Shown here one piece after another: positions 52,579 to 61,457 of a stretch of DNA of 64,000 bases (its first letter is position 1; each line of letters opens with the position of its first letter). The DNA is from Sphingomonas sp. PP-CE-1A-559 (lineage in GTDB: Bacteria; Pseudomonadota; Alphaproteobacteria; Sphingomonadales; Sphingomonadaceae). Under the pieces are notes generated by a model. It did no database searches, was not told the DNA's origin, and saw nothing but the letters and a program-made list of their open reading frames with translations. The translations under genes were made by a program, and so were the position numbers. The stretch spans positions 868,001 to 932,000 of the forward strand of contig NZ_SLYA01000002.1 of assembly GCF_004340965.1 (NCBI RefSeq), written 5' to 3'.

Positions 52579-53784
52579 TTACGCGATGCTCCGGGTCTTC
52601 AGCCGGTTGACTATCGGCGTAACAAGCACCGCGAGGATGGCGATCGCGGCGGCGACATAGCCGACCGCGCCGAGCCCGAGATGCTGGATCACCGAGCCGC
52701 CGATGATCGCACCGAGACCGATGCCGGCATTGGCCATCGACACGTTGAGCGTACCGGCCAGTGCCTGCGCGTGGCTCGCCGACTGCATCACGCGGACCTG
52801 GCAGATCGGGTAGAGCGCGGTGTTGGCAATCCCCCAGACGGCAAGCGCCACCGCGAGCCAGGCATGCGAACCCGCGACCAACGTCGTCGCCGCCATGCCG
52901 ACCGCCAACACCAGCGACGTGATCGCCGTCACCAGCAGTGGTCCGCGACCGACGAACTGTCCGCCCAGCCAGTTGCCAGCGAGACCGACGATGCCGAAGC
53001 CCATCAGCCACCAGCCCACCTGCCCCGCCGGAATGTGCGCGATCTGCTCCAGCGTGTCGGCGAGATAGGTATAGGCGGTGAACATCGCGGTGAAGACGAT
53101 CACCGACAGCACGACGTTGCCGAGGAAATACGGGTCCTTCAGGATGCGTGCCTGTTCGGCTAGCTTGACGCGCGCGGGGCGGGCCAGCGTCGGCATCACG
53201 ACGAGCAACAGCACCGCCATCAGCAGCGATAGTCCCGACAATCCCCAGAACGTCCCGCGCCAGCCGAAAGCGGTCGATGCGAGCGTCCCGAGCGGAATGC
53301 CGAGCACCATCGCGCCGGAAATGCCGAGATAGACGTTGGCGACCGCCTTGCCCGCCTTCTCGGGGCCCGCGAGTTCGCCTGCGGTTTCGCTCGCCGTCCC
53401 CCAGAACACCGGCAGCGCCAGCGCCGGCAGGAACCGCGCGAGACCCAGCACCCAGATGTCCGGCGCGGCCGCGGCGAGTGCGTTGGCGGCGGCGAAGATC
53501 ACGAGGATCACGACGAACAGCTTTTTGCGCTCGAAATGCGACAGCATCGCGGTCAGGAACGGGCCGGCGAGCATCACGGTGAACGCGAACAGCGTCACGA
53601 GTTGCCCCGCGACGGTGATCGAGATGCCGAGGTCGCGCGACAGGCTCGGGAGCAGGCCGACGATGATGAACTCGGTCGTGACGATCACGAAGGCGGAGAT
53701 CGCCAGCAGCAGCACGGCCAGGCCATGCCCTGCGGATTTAGCACCGGGCGGCGCGGCAGCGATGGGACGAACGGGGGACGACAT
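52579..53784 (-). CDS. MFS transporter, DHA1 (AraJ/sugar-efflux-like) family
   Basis: A 401-residue major facilitator with 12 predicted helices, of the DHA1 drug or sugar efflux type. ATG 53784 starts MSSPVRPIAAAPPGAK before the first helix (LAVLLLAISAFVIVTTEFIIVGLLPSLSRDLG). The loop 2-3 motif is SHFERKKLFVV, and the motif C-like segment is GISGAMVLGIPLGTLAS. The substrate is unknown. It is divergent from a LysR gene with a 100-bp gap, the usual layout for regulator and exporter. Confidence 0.92.
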   Translation of the reverse strand: MSSPVRPIAAAPPGAKSAGHGLAVLLLAISAFVIVTTEFIIVGLLPSLSRDLGISITVAGQLVTLFAFTVMLAGPFLTAMLSHFERKKLFVVILVIFAAANALAAAAPDIWVLGLARFLPALALPVFWGTASETAGELAGPEKAGKAVANVYLGISGAMVLGIPLGTLASTAFGWRGTFWGLSGLSLLMAVLLLVVMPTLARPARVKLAEQARILKDPYFLGNVVLSVIVFTAMFTAYTYLADTLEQIAHIPAGQVGWWLMGFGIVGLAGNWLGGQFVGRGPLLVTAITSLVLAVGMAATTLVAGSHAWLAVALAVWGIANTALYPICQVRVMQSASHAQALAGTLNVSMANAGIGLGAIIGGSVIQHLGLGAVGYVAAAIAILAVLVTPIVNRLKTRSIA

Positions 53785-53884
53785 TGGCAAACTCCTGTAG
53801 CTGTCGTCTCTACGCGCGACGAAAAGCGACGTCCTGCGGCATGTTTTCGCGTATGGCGGGACAATAATTCCAGAATGGACTCGC

Positions 53885-54793
53885 ATGATCCCCTCCGAAC
53901 GCCTCAAGGGCATCGAAGCCTTTGTCTGTACCGCCGACGCCGGCAGCTTCACCGCGGCCGGCGTGCGGCTGAACCTGACCAACTCCGCGGTCAGCAAGAG
54001 CGTCGCTCGGCTTGAGGCGCGGCTAGGTAGCCGGCTGTTCGAACGAACCACCCGCCGCCTGACGCTGACCGACGTCGGGGCCGCCTTCTACGAGACCTGC
54101 GTCCGCGTGCTCGAGGATCTCGCCGATGCCGAAGCGGTGCTGGCGGCGCACCGGTCGGAGATCGTCGGGCGGCTGAAGGTCGACGTGCCGATCGCATTCG
54201 GGCGGATGCAGGCGATGCCGCTGTTGCTCGCCTTCGCCGAACGCCATCCGAATTTACGCCCGAGCATCACCTTCACCGATCGGAAGATCGACATCGTCGA
54301 GGAGGGCATCGACGTCGCGATCCGGATCGGCGCGTCGGAGCCCTGGGCGGACAATCTCGGCCATCGCTATCTCGGCAGCGAGCGCGTGATAATCTGCGCC
54401 GCCCCCGCCTATCTCGCACGCCGCGGGACACCGGCATCGGCGGACGATCTCGCGCGGTTCGACTGCATCCTCTACGGACGCGGCGACGGCAGCACGATCA
54501 AGTGGCGCTTTGCCGATGGCGCCGACGGTATCGACGAGCGCGCGATGGATGGCCGCATCGTCCTGGGCAGCGCTGAGGCTCAGGTCGGCGCGGTCAAGGC
54601 CGGTTTCGGTATCGCGCAACTCGCGACCTGGCTGATCGAGGACGAACTCGCGCGTGGCGACCTGGTCGAGGTCCTTCCCGAACTGGCGACGCAGGGGCTT
54701 CCCCTGCATCTGGTGTGGCCCCGGCGACGCCAACTGAGCCCGAAGGTTGATGCGCTGCTCGATGCGCTGACCAGCGGACTTCGGATCGCATGA
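53885..54793 (+). CDS. LysR family transcriptional regulator, divergent from MFS exporter
   Basis: A 302-residue LysR-type regulator with N-terminal HTH (DAGSFTAAGVRLNLTNSAVSKSVARLEARLGSRLFERTTRRLTLTD) and effector domain (GRLKVDVPIAFGRMQAMPLL, EEGIDVAIRIGASEPWADN). It resembles the AaeR/DsdC-type branch that carries RTTRRL. Likely controls the divergent MFS gene and perhaps itself. The SDR gene follows 69 bases downstream on the same strand and could be part of its regulon. Confidence 0.92.
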   Translation: MIPSERLKGIEAFVCTADAGSFTAAGVRLNLTNSAVSKSVARLEARLGSRLFERTTRRLTLTDVGAAFYETCVRVLEDLADAEAVLAAHRSEIVGRLKVDVPIAFGRMQAMPLLLAFAERHPNLRPSITFTDRKIDIVEEGIDVAIRIGASEPWADNLGHRYLGSERVIICAAPAYLARRGTPASADDLARFDCILYGRGDGSTIKWRFADGADGIDERAMDGRIVLGSAEAQVGAVKAGFGIAQLATWLIEDELARGDLVEVLPELATQGLPLHLVWPRRRQLSPKVDALLDALTSGLRIA

Positions 54794-54862
54794 CGAAGAG
54801 GTGAAAAGCGCGTCATCCCGCCATTTCCTGCAACTCGCGGTGGCATCGCCTGTTGGGGAAGG

Positions 54863-55636
54863 ATGACCATCTTCAACGATCAAATCGCTATCGTCACCGG
54901 CGGTGAATCCGGCATCGGCGCCGCCTGCGCCAAGGCGCTAGGCGAGGCCGGCGCGCGTGTCGTCATCACCTATTTCAAGGACGCGGCGGCGGCGCAGGCG
55001 GTCTGCGCGACGATCGGTAGCAACGACCGTGCGATCGCCGTTCAGGCCGATGTTGGCGACGAGACCGCGATCGAACATTTGTTCGCGCAGGCAGAAGCTG
55101 CGTTCGGCACGGTCACGCTGCTCGTCAACTCCGCGGGCCTCAACATGAGCGGCGTCATGCTGGTGGACATGGAACTGTCCCAGTTCGACCGGGTCATCCG
55201 CTCCGACCTCTACGGCCCGTTCCTCACCTGCCGCCGCATGGTGCGTGCACTCGAAGCCAAGGACACCAAAGGGCGCATCGTCAATATCTCGTCGATCCAT
55301 GAACGTGCCCCGCGACCCGGCGGCGTCGACTATGACTCCGCGAAGGGCGGCCTGTCGCAACTGACCGCGACGCTGGCGCTCGAACTTGCGCCGAAGGGCA
55401 TCGCGGTCAACGGGGTCGCGCCGGGCATGATCCTGACGTCGATGAACCAGTCCGCGCTCGATCATCCGCAGGAGCTCGCCGCCAAGGAGTCCGCAATCCC
55501 GTGGAAGCGCGCCGGACGGCCCGACGAGGTGGCGTCGCTCGTGACGTTCCTGCTCTCGCCCGCGGCGGACTATATCACCGGCACGACGGTGACGATCGAC
55601 GGCGCGCTGTCGCTGACCGTGGCGCAGGGCGCATGA
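54863..55636 (+). CDS. Short-chain dehydrogenase/reductase (glucose 1-dehydrogenase-like)
   Basis: A 257-residue classical SDR that uses NAD(P)H. The cofactor motif is TGGESGIGAACAKALGEAG (TGxxxGIG); NSAGLNMSG is the NNAG-like element; the catalytic triad is Ser in VNISSIHERAP and Tyr/Lys in YDSAKGG. The C-terminus (SPAADYITGTTVTIDGALSL) is typical of the glucose dehydrogenase-like group. It overlaps the GH130-like gene by ATGA, so it may act on a sugar released by that enzyme; the specific substrate is unknown. Confidence 0.92.
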   Translation: MTIFNDQIAIVTGGESGIGAACAKALGEAGARVVITYFKDAAAAQAVCATIGSNDRAIAVQADVGDETAIEHLFAQAEAAFGTVTLLVNSAGLNMSGVMLVDMELSQFDRVIRSDLYGPFLTCRRMVRALEAKDTKGRIVNISSIHERAPRPGGVDYDSAKGGLSQLTATLALELAPKGIAVNGVAPGMILTSMNQSALDHPQELAAKESAIPWKRAGRPDEVASLVTFLLSPAADYITGTTVTIDGALSLTVAQGA

Positions 55637-56532
55637 TGGTCACCTACGCTGTCGAGCAGCTCGACACCGTCGCGATATCGGCCAATTCGGTGATCGACGG
55701 CATGGACCTGATGAGCCCGTTCGTCTGGAAGGAGGGCGACCTCTACCGGATCATGGTCCGCGGCGTTCCCCATCCGCTCGGGGCGCACGACCCGACCGGG
55801 ATCATTGCCCGCGGCGAAAGCCGCGACGGCCTGTCGTTCACGATGGATCCGGGCTTAGCGATAACCCCCGGCCCCGGCGCGGAGGACATGGGTGGGTGCG
55901 AAGACCCGACCGTCCTGGTGACACCCGATCACGAGTATCTGATCTATTACACCGGCGTCGATGCGGACCGCTCGCAGGGCTGCATGATCCTTGCCGCCGG
56001 CCGCGACCTGACGGCGCTGGTGAAGGAGGACCTGGTCCTCAAGGCGCCCCCGGGCGAGGGCAACATCAAGGAAGCCACGCTGGTGCAGACGAGCGCCGGT
56101 GACTGGCGGCTGTTCTACGAGTACGCGGCGGATGGCGCGTCGCGGATCGGCATGGCAGGCGGACCCACTGCGAAGGGCCCATGGACCGTGCTGCCCGACC
56201 CGTTCGGTATCCGTGAGGATAGCTGGGACAATTGGCACCTGTCGACCGGGCCGATCTGGCAGGTGGAGGGCGCCGACCCGGTGATGTTCTACAATGGCGC
56301 GACGCACGATGCGCGGTGGCGGATCGGCTGGATCAGCTTCAGTCCCGATCTCGCGCGGGTCACGGGGCGCGGGTTGGAACCGCTGCTCGTGCCGCCACCC
56401 GCGCTGAGCCGCGAAGCGACGGATATCGCGTTCGCCGCCTCAACCGTCGCGGAAGGCGACCGGATCGCGCTGTATTATTCGCTCGAGGACAGGATGCTAC
56501 GGCGCGCGTTGATCGGACGCTATAGCCGCTGA
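55633..56532 (+). CDS. GH130-like glycoside phosphorylase/hydrolase
   Basis: A 299-residue five-bladed beta-propeller protein that most resembles GH130 (beta-1,4-mannooligosaccharide phosphorylase group), with similarity to GH43 also possible. Blade motifs include MSPFVWKEGDLYRIMVRG, GCEDPTVLVTPDHEYLIYYTG, IKEATLVQTSAGDWRLFYEY and WDNWHLSTGPIWQV. The GCEDPT block corresponds to the EDP region of GH130. No signal peptide, so cytoplasmic, consistent with oligosaccharide phosphorolysis after uptake. It is translationally coupled to the SDR gene. A link to the GH5 mannanase 27 kb upstream is speculative. Confidence 0.65.
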   Translation: MMVTYAVEQLDTVAISANSVIDGMDLMSPFVWKEGDLYRIMVRGVPHPLGAHDPTGIIARGESRDGLSFTMDPGLAITPGPGAEDMGGCEDPTVLVTPDHEYLIYYTGVDADRSQGCMILAAGRDLTALVKEDLVLKAPPGEGNIKEATLVQTSAGDWRLFYEYAADGASRIGMAGGPTAKGPWTVLPDPFGIREDSWDNWHLSTGPIWQVEGADPVMFYNGATHDARWRIGWISFSPDLARVTGRGLEPLLVPPPALSREATDIAFAASTVAEGDRIALYYSLEDRMLRRALIGRYSR

Positions 56533-56579
56533 CTACGGAGAATGGTCGCGGGCGGAATACCGTCCGCGACCCTTGATCG

Positions 56580-56801
56580 TCAGCCGTGCGCGCGAGCAGC
56601 GGCTTTCTGCGCGCGTGCCTGCTTGGCGTAGTGGTGATGCGCAACGACGCACCCGATGGCGGCCCCGGCAACCGCGTGTCCCTTACCGACGAAATGCCCA
56701 CCGACGCCGCCGGCAGCAGCGCCGCGGATGCAGCCCTTCGCCAGTACGGGCGACGCCGTCATCGCGAGGAGCGGAAGAGCGAGCAGGGTAATGAAGCGCA
56801 T
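56580..56801 (-). CDS. Small exported glycine-rich protein
   Basis: A 73-residue protein with a clean signal peptide (MRFITLLALPLLAMTASPVLA) and ATG 56801 preceded by AAGGA. The mature part KGCIRGAAAGGVGGHFVGKGHAVAGAAIGCVVAHHHYAKQ is a glycine-zipper-like hydrophobic segment with two Cys and a His-rich end. Such short glycine-zipper proteins are usually envelope-associated in proteobacteria. Function unknown. It is divergent from the DUF2141 gene. Confidence 0.75.
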   Translation of the reverse strand: MRFITLLALPLLAMTASPVLAKGCIRGAAAGGVGGHFVGKGHAVAGAAIGCVVAHHHYAKQARAQKAAARAHG

Positions 56802-56900
56802 GACGGTATCCTTGAAAGCACTGCAGGAAGACCTGAAATACCGTCCAAGCCGCCACCGTGTTCCGTGAGAAATTCGTCATGTTCTGCATGCGAAGGTCTC

Positions 56901-56930
56901 TTGAACGATACGAACTGTCCGCCATAAGAT
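56901..56930 (+). promoter_or_regulatory. Candidate sigma70-type promoter before DUF2141 gene
   Basis: TTGAAC (56901-56906) and TAAGAT (56925-56930) are separated by 18 bases, about 100 bases before the ATG at 57033. Match is moderate. No other feature was seen in 56802-57032. Confidence 0.35.
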
Positions 56931-57032
56931 ATTGAAGATGCGGTAGTCTTGTAACGAGTGGCACATCCACCGATCCGGGGTACGGCGCGCCCGCGTTGCA
57001 TCCCGATCCGAAAGAGTCGAAAGCCACGAACC

Positions 57033-57530
57033 ATGATTGCCCTGTATCTCGCGGCATTGTCGATGACGCCCAATGCCGCCTTGAAACCGATCGGTCCCGA
57101 CGCTGCGAAATGCACGGCGGGCAGTACCCATCCGGCGATGCTGGTCGTCGTCGAAGGGTTCAAGGCGCGCACCGGAACCGTTCGTGTCCGCACATTCGGG
57201 GGATCGCCCTCGACGTATTTCGACAAGAAAAAGACGCTGTTGCGCACCGAAGTTCCGACGCCGCGCGAAGGCCGGGTCGCGATCTGCATGCCGGTCGATC
57301 GGCCCGGCGTCTATGCGGTCGACGTGCGCCACGACATCAACGCCAACGACAAGACCGATCGCAGCGACGGCGGCGGGGCGTCGGGCAACCCGCACGTCAC
57401 CCTGTTCGACATGCTGTTCTCGCGCAAGCCCGATCCGAAGATCGTCCAGGTGCGTGTCGGATCGGGTACGACGGTCGTGCCGGTCACCCTCACCTACCTG
57501 CAAGGCGGATCGCTGCAGCCGATCCGCTGA
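57033..57530 (+). CDS. DUF2141 family exported protein
   Basis: A 165-residue DUF2141 protein. ATG 57033 gives MIALYLAALSMTPNAALKP, a short signal-like N-terminus. The body has the family's beta-sandwich look: LVVVEGFKARTGTVRVRTFGG, CMPVDRPGVYAVDVRHDINANDKTDRSDGGGASGN, where HDINANDKTDRSDGG resembles the usual HDENGNGKLD...G calcium-like loop. Function unknown. It lies convergent to the TonB receptor gene with only 4 bases between stops. Confidence 0.88.
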   Translation: MIALYLAALSMTPNAALKPIGPDAAKCTAGSTHPAMLVVVEGFKARTGTVRVRTFGGSPSTYFDKKKTLLRTEVPTPREGRVAICMPVDRPGVYAVDVRHDINANDKTDRSDGGGASGNPHVTLFDMLFSRKPDPKIVQVRVGSGTTVVPVTLTYLQGGSLQPIR

Positions 57531-57534
57531 TCGA

Positions 57535-59955
57535 TCACCAGCCGATCGCGCCGCCCAGCCGGAACGTGCGCGGGCGCAGTGGCGTGTATTCGTTACGCGC
57601 CGCCAGCGCGAACGGGTTGCCGCCCGCAAAGCGGTCTCCCTTGACGTCGAACACATTCTCGACGGTGGCGGTCAGACGAATGGTATTGCGCGTCCACGTA
57701 CCGCCCAGGTGCGTGCTGCCATATTCCCCCTGTGACACGTCGAGCGGGGCCTGCGTCCCGACGGTCGACCGGCCGACGTAGCGCCACCCCGCGTCGATGC
57801 TGACGTGCGTATCGGCGCTGAGCGACCATTCATAGCCGACGCTTCCCGACACCGCGAATGGCGGCGTGTTGGGCAGCCGTGCGCCGACCTGCCGACGGAA
57901 TGCCGGATCGGGATCGGCGACACGCGTATCGTTGAGGAACATCGCCATGTCGATCTTCAAGCCGGACAGCGGCACCCAGTTGGCGCTCGCCTCAAGCCCA
58001 TAGATATGGCTGTTGCCGAGATTGGTGGTGAACGGAAAGCCGGATTTGTCGACCAAGTCCGCCTGGATATGCCGCCAGTCGGTCAGCGATGCACCGATCG
58101 ATGCGGAAAGCCCGAGCGGTCCATGCCGCTCCTTGCGCAGGCCGATCTCCCCGACGTGAATGGTATCGCGAACGAGATCGGTAACGCGGCCGACGCCCGG
58201 CGCCACGGTGATCCCCCCGGTCCGGAAACCCGATTGGTAGCGCGCATACGCTGCCAGCGTCGGGGTCAGCAGCCAGGATACGCCGAGTGTCGGATCGAGT
58301 CGGGTCGAACTTAGTCCGCGAATGTATGTCGTCGTCTTGAGTTTGGCGATCGGGTCGCCGTCGGTGCGCTGATGCGTCAGTCGTGCACCTGCGGTGATCG
58401 TCAACGCCGGGCTGATCGCGATCCCCGCTTCGCCGAACACCGCTGCGTTGAGCGTCCGATTGGTGACGCCGACGATGTCACGCAGCTTGTCAGGCGCACC
58501 GTATTTGCGTGCATAGGCGTCGCGCGCGTGAATGAGCGCGACGCCGACCAGCCAACCGGCGCCGTTCGGTTTCGCGCGGGAGATTCGTGTCTCGTGCGAG
58601 AACAAACGGCTGCGTTCGTCCGTGTCATAGGCGATCGGCGCGTCCGGGCGGATCGGCCGCGTGGCGTCGAACCGGCTCTCCGCATCGCGGTGGACGAACC
58701 CGGTCGCCGAGACGAGGTGCAGCCCGTCCTCCCAACGCCTGTCGACCACGACACGCCCGAGGAAATATTGCTGGCTGAACGGCTGCGCCAGCAGGGACGC
58801 GCGGGAGAGCGATCCCATTCCGCGCTCGGCATATTGCAGGTCGGGGGCGGTCAAATCCTGGATCACGACGCCCGCGTCGACCGTCCACCCGCTTGCCGGA
58901 ACGACACGTACGTCCAGGCGTCCGCCCGTCGTCGCAACGCGGTTGACGTTGCGCAGGCCGCGGCGGATATCGTCAATATAACCGCCTTCGACGACCCGGT
59001 AGCCGACCGCGCGTACGCCAGCGACGCCCGTCTCGATCGGTATGTTGACCATCCCGGCGATATCGCCGCCCGGATCGCCCGACTTGGTCGCGCTGACGCC
59101 GCCCGACACATTGGCCGACACCCCTGACAGATCCACCGCGTGCGGGACCAGCCGGACGATTCCCCCGATCGCGCCTGCGCCGTACAGCGTGCCCTGCGGC
59201 CCTTCGAGGACTTCGACCTGATCGACGTCGTACAGGTTCAGCCCCGGTTCGGGCCCGTTATAGGCGACCGGCACCTCCCCGAAATAGACGTTGGCGGTCG
59301 ATTGCGTCGGTCCGGTGAAGCTGCTGTCCGCGACCCCGCGAATGAACAGCTTGTTGCGACCCGCACCCAGCGCCGTGCTTTGCAGGATCGGCGTCGCGGC
59401 GATCGCCTCGTCCATGCCGTTCGCGGCATCGTTGCGAATGCTCACGGTGCTTGCCGGTCGCAGGATGGTGAGCGCGCCGGGAAAGCGTAGTCTTGACGTC
59501 GCGCGCTTTGTCGCGGTGACGATGATTTCAGGCGACACTTCGACCGGCGGCGGCGTCAGGGGACGTCTTGGCTCCGGTTGGTGTTCGCGTGCGACTGGCT
59601 GCCGGACGACAGCGCGACGAACGATCCTAAAGCTGCCTCCGCCAAGTCGTTGCGCGGTGTACGGGCTGCCTGCGAGCATCTGGTCGAGCGCTGCGGCAGC
59701 GGTCAATCGACCTTTCACGCCCCGCGTCATGACCTGCGACAGACCAGGCTCCGCACTGCCGATGTCTACGCCCGCCTGCTGCGCAAGCACCGCGATCGCG
59801 CGATCGAGCGGCCCCGGCGCAACGGCGATCGCCCGCCGCTCCGCTGCATGAGCGGGCGTAGACAGCGACGGTGTAATCAGGGTGGCGGCGATAAGCGATA
59901 CGGCCAGATTGAAATTACGGACCGGCATGGCCTCCGACCAGACGCCAGCGGCCAT
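57535..59955 (-). CDS. TonB-dependent receptor with N-terminal STN signalling domain (FecA-like)
   Basis: An 806-residue transducer receptor. ATG 59955 has GGAG 7 bases upstream; ATG 59928 would remove nine residues but has its GGAGG too close. After the signal peptide (ending THAHA-like TPAHA) comes an STN domain at about residues 40-115 (GPLDRAIAVLAQQAGVDIGS...LDQMLAGSPYTAQRLGGGSFRIVRR), a TonB-box-like PEIIVTATKR, a plug (DVDQVEVLEGPQGTLYGAGAIGGIVRLV) and barrel. With the FecR and ECF sigma genes upstream it forms a cell-surface signalling system. GPQGTLYG plugs often occur in receptors for non-siderophore substrates; the ligand is unknown. Confidence 0.93.
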   Translation of the reverse strand: MAAGVWSEAMPVRNFNLAVSLIAATLITPSLSTPAHAAERRAIAVAPGPLDRAIAVLAQQAGVDIGSAEPGLSQVMTRGVKGRLTAAAALDQMLAGSPYTAQRLGGGSFRIVRRAVVRQPVAREHQPEPRRPLTPPPVEVSPEIIVTATKRATSRLRFPGALTILRPASTVSIRNDAANGMDEAIAATPILQSTALGAGRNKLFIRGVADSSFTGPTQSTANVYFGEVPVAYNGPEPGLNLYDVDQVEVLEGPQGTLYGAGAIGGIVRLVPHAVDLSGVSANVSGGVSATKSGDPGGDIAGMVNIPIETGVAGVRAVGYRVVEGGYIDDIRRGLRNVNRVATTGGRLDVRVVPASGWTVDAGVVIQDLTAPDLQYAERGMGSLSRASLLAQPFSQQYFLGRVVVDRRWEDGLHLVSATGFVHRDAESRFDATRPIRPDAPIAYDTDERSRLFSHETRISRAKPNGAGWLVGVALIHARDAYARKYGAPDKLRDIVGVTNRTLNAAVFGEAGIAISPALTITAGARLTHQRTDGDPIAKLKTTTYIRGLSSTRLDPTLGVSWLLTPTLAAYARYQSGFRTGGITVAPGVGRVTDLVRDTIHVGEIGLRKERHGPLGLSASIGASLTDWRHIQADLVDKSGFPFTTNLGNSHIYGLEASANWVPLSGLKIDMAMFLNDTRVADPDPAFRRQVGARLPNTPPFAVSGSVGYEWSLSADTHVSIDAGWRYVGRSTVGTQAPLDVSQGEYGSTHLGGTWTRNTIRLTATVENVFDVKGDRFAGGNPFALAARNEYTPLRPRTFRLGGAIGW

Positions 59956-60910
59956 TAATATGCTCCGCTCGAGCGCCGATCAGCGCTGCGGCGCGTGGGA
60001 TCAGGCTGTCGGCACCGCCCGTCACGCCGATCGATCCGGTGAACCGCGTTTCCGCCAGTCCGGGGGCGACGCGGACGACCGTACCGGTACTGCGTTCCAA
60101 TGCTGCGGCGACGAGCCGCACCGGCGTCTGCTGGAACACGAGCCGGCCTTTACGCCAACTGCCGACATCGTCGATCGCGATACCCGACATCCGCGGCGCG
60201 CCGCCATCGACATGCGACAACGCCGCACCGGCGGTCAGCATGATGCGTTCCTGTTCAGGCTGGAATATCACCGCACCCTCGGCAACCTGAACGCCGAGAT
60301 GCGTGCCGACGCGGGCGACGTTGAAAACGGTGCCGACGTCCTGCAACCGCATCGTCCCCGACTGGACGACGAACGGATGCGCGACGTCGTGCGTGACCCG
60401 GAAGATCGCCTCGCCGCGTTCCAGCGTGACGAGGCGCGAACTGCTGTCGTCAACCGCGAGCCTGGTGCCGCCGTTCAGGTCGATACGGCTGCCGTCGGCG
60501 AGTGTCACGCTGCGGCGAACCCCGGCCGGTGTCTCGATGATCCGCGCTGCCGTTTTCGACGGGTTTTCGAGCGGCAGCATGACGCCGACGATCCCCGCCG
60601 CCGCCAGTCCGCCGACGGCTCTCATCACCCAGCGCCGCCGCGGTGTCGGTCGGTCGTCGTTGGCGGCAACCGGCGGTATTGCTTGCGACCAGTCGGGAGG
60701 CGACAGCGCGTCGGTCAGTTCCGCGTCCGCAACCGCCAGCGCGTCATAGGCGCGTCGATGCTGTGGGTCGGCCTCCAGCCAGTCGGCGAATGCCGTCCAT
60801 GCGCCACCATCGGCAGTCGGCAAGCGGAGGTGCCACGCGACCGCCTCGGCCGCGGCGTGTTCGCCGTAACCCGGGCCGTAATCGCCGTCCTTGCCCCACT
60901 CATCGACCAT
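59915..60910 (-). CDS. FecR family anti-sigma/sigma-regulator
   Basis: A 331-residue FecR-type inner-membrane regulator. ATG 60910 follows GAGGAGG; frames running further upstream are antisense or shadow sequence of the sigma gene. N-terminal DUF4880-like domain (AAEAVAWHLRLPTADGGAWTAFADWLEADPQHRRAYD), one transmembrane helix (VMRAVGGLAAAGIVGVMLPL), and periplasmic FecR domain (VTLADGSRIDLNGGTRLAVDDSSSRLVTLERGEAIFRVTHD). It transmits the receptor's signal to the ECF sigma factor. It overlaps the sigma gene by 11 bases and the receptor gene by 41. Confidence 0.93.
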   Translation of the reverse strand: MVDEWGKDGDYGPGYGEHAAAEAVAWHLRLPTADGGAWTAFADWLEADPQHRRAYDALAVADAELTDALSPPDWSQAIPPVAANDDRPTPRRRWVMRAVGGLAAAGIVGVMLPLENPSKTAARIIETPAGVRRSVTLADGSRIDLNGGTRLAVDDSSSRLVTLERGEAIFRVTHDVAHPFVVQSGTMRLQDVGTVFNVARVGTHLGVQVAEGAVIFQPEQERIMLTAGAALSHVDGGAPRMSGIAIDDVGSWRKGRLVFQQTPVRLVAAALERSTGTVVRVAPGLAETRFTGSIGVTGGADSLIPRAAALIGARAEHINGRWRLVGGHAGP

Positions 60911-61457
60911 CGCGCTGGTCCTCCTCATGAGTGAGACGTCCTGCCTGCGGGATATCCGCACCGGAATTGCCCCGTTGCAAGTGAATTCGCAGATACGCGC
61001 GGTGCAGCAGTTTCTCGACGCCACTGACGGTGATGCCCATCTGCTCGGCGATCGCCTTCTGCGGAAGGTCCTCGAACCGGTAGAGCCGGAACGCGGTCGC
61101 GACGCGATCGGGCAGGCCGGCGAGCGTCGCCTCGACCCGCCCGAGCCGTTCGCGGGCAATCAACGCGCGTTCGGCATCGGGATGCTCGTCGGCGGTCGCC
61201 TGCGTTTCCAGCCAATCGGTGTCGCGGTCCGCCCGCCGTGCCGCGCGACGGCGACGGTCGACGGCGATGTTGTTCGCCATCCGGCAGATATAGCCGAGCG
61301 GTTCGGCGATCGGGCCGCCGGTCACCGTCTCCAGCTTCAGCCACAGATCCTGGAGCGCATCCTCCGCCTCCTCGACGCTGCCCAGCCGCGCGACGAGCAA
61401 TCGCAGCAGCATCGCGCGCTCGGCGAGGAAAACTGCACGGAGTCCGCCAAGCGTCAT
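60900..61457 (-). CDS. ECF sigma factor, FecI-like
   Basis: A 185-residue sigma-70 family factor of the FecI group. ATG 61457 overlaps the flippase stop (ATGA). Region 2 has RLGSVEEAEDALQDLWLKLE, and region 4 has ATLAGLPDRVATAFRLYRFEDLPQKAIAEQMGITVSGVEKLLHRAY, with the HTH ending in VEKLLHRA as in other FecI proteins. It should direct transcription of the receptor gene and perhaps others when the receptor binds ligand. Followed by FecR, then receptor, the standard iron-starvation sigma order. Confidence 0.94.
   Translation of the reverse strand: MTLGGLRAVFLAERAMLLRLLVARLGSVEEAEDALQDLWLKLETVTGGPIAEPLGYICRMANNIAVDRRRRAARRADRDTDWLETQATADEHPDAERALIARERLGRVEATLAGLPDRVATAFRLYRFEDLPQKAIAEQMGITVSGVEKLLHRAYLRIHLQRGNSGADIPQAGRLTHEEDQRDGR

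Noticed and set aside
57535-57781. Plus-strand frame crossing the end of the DUF2141 gene into the receptor region
   Set aside because: Out of frame with the DUF2141 protein and antisense to the receptor; no support.
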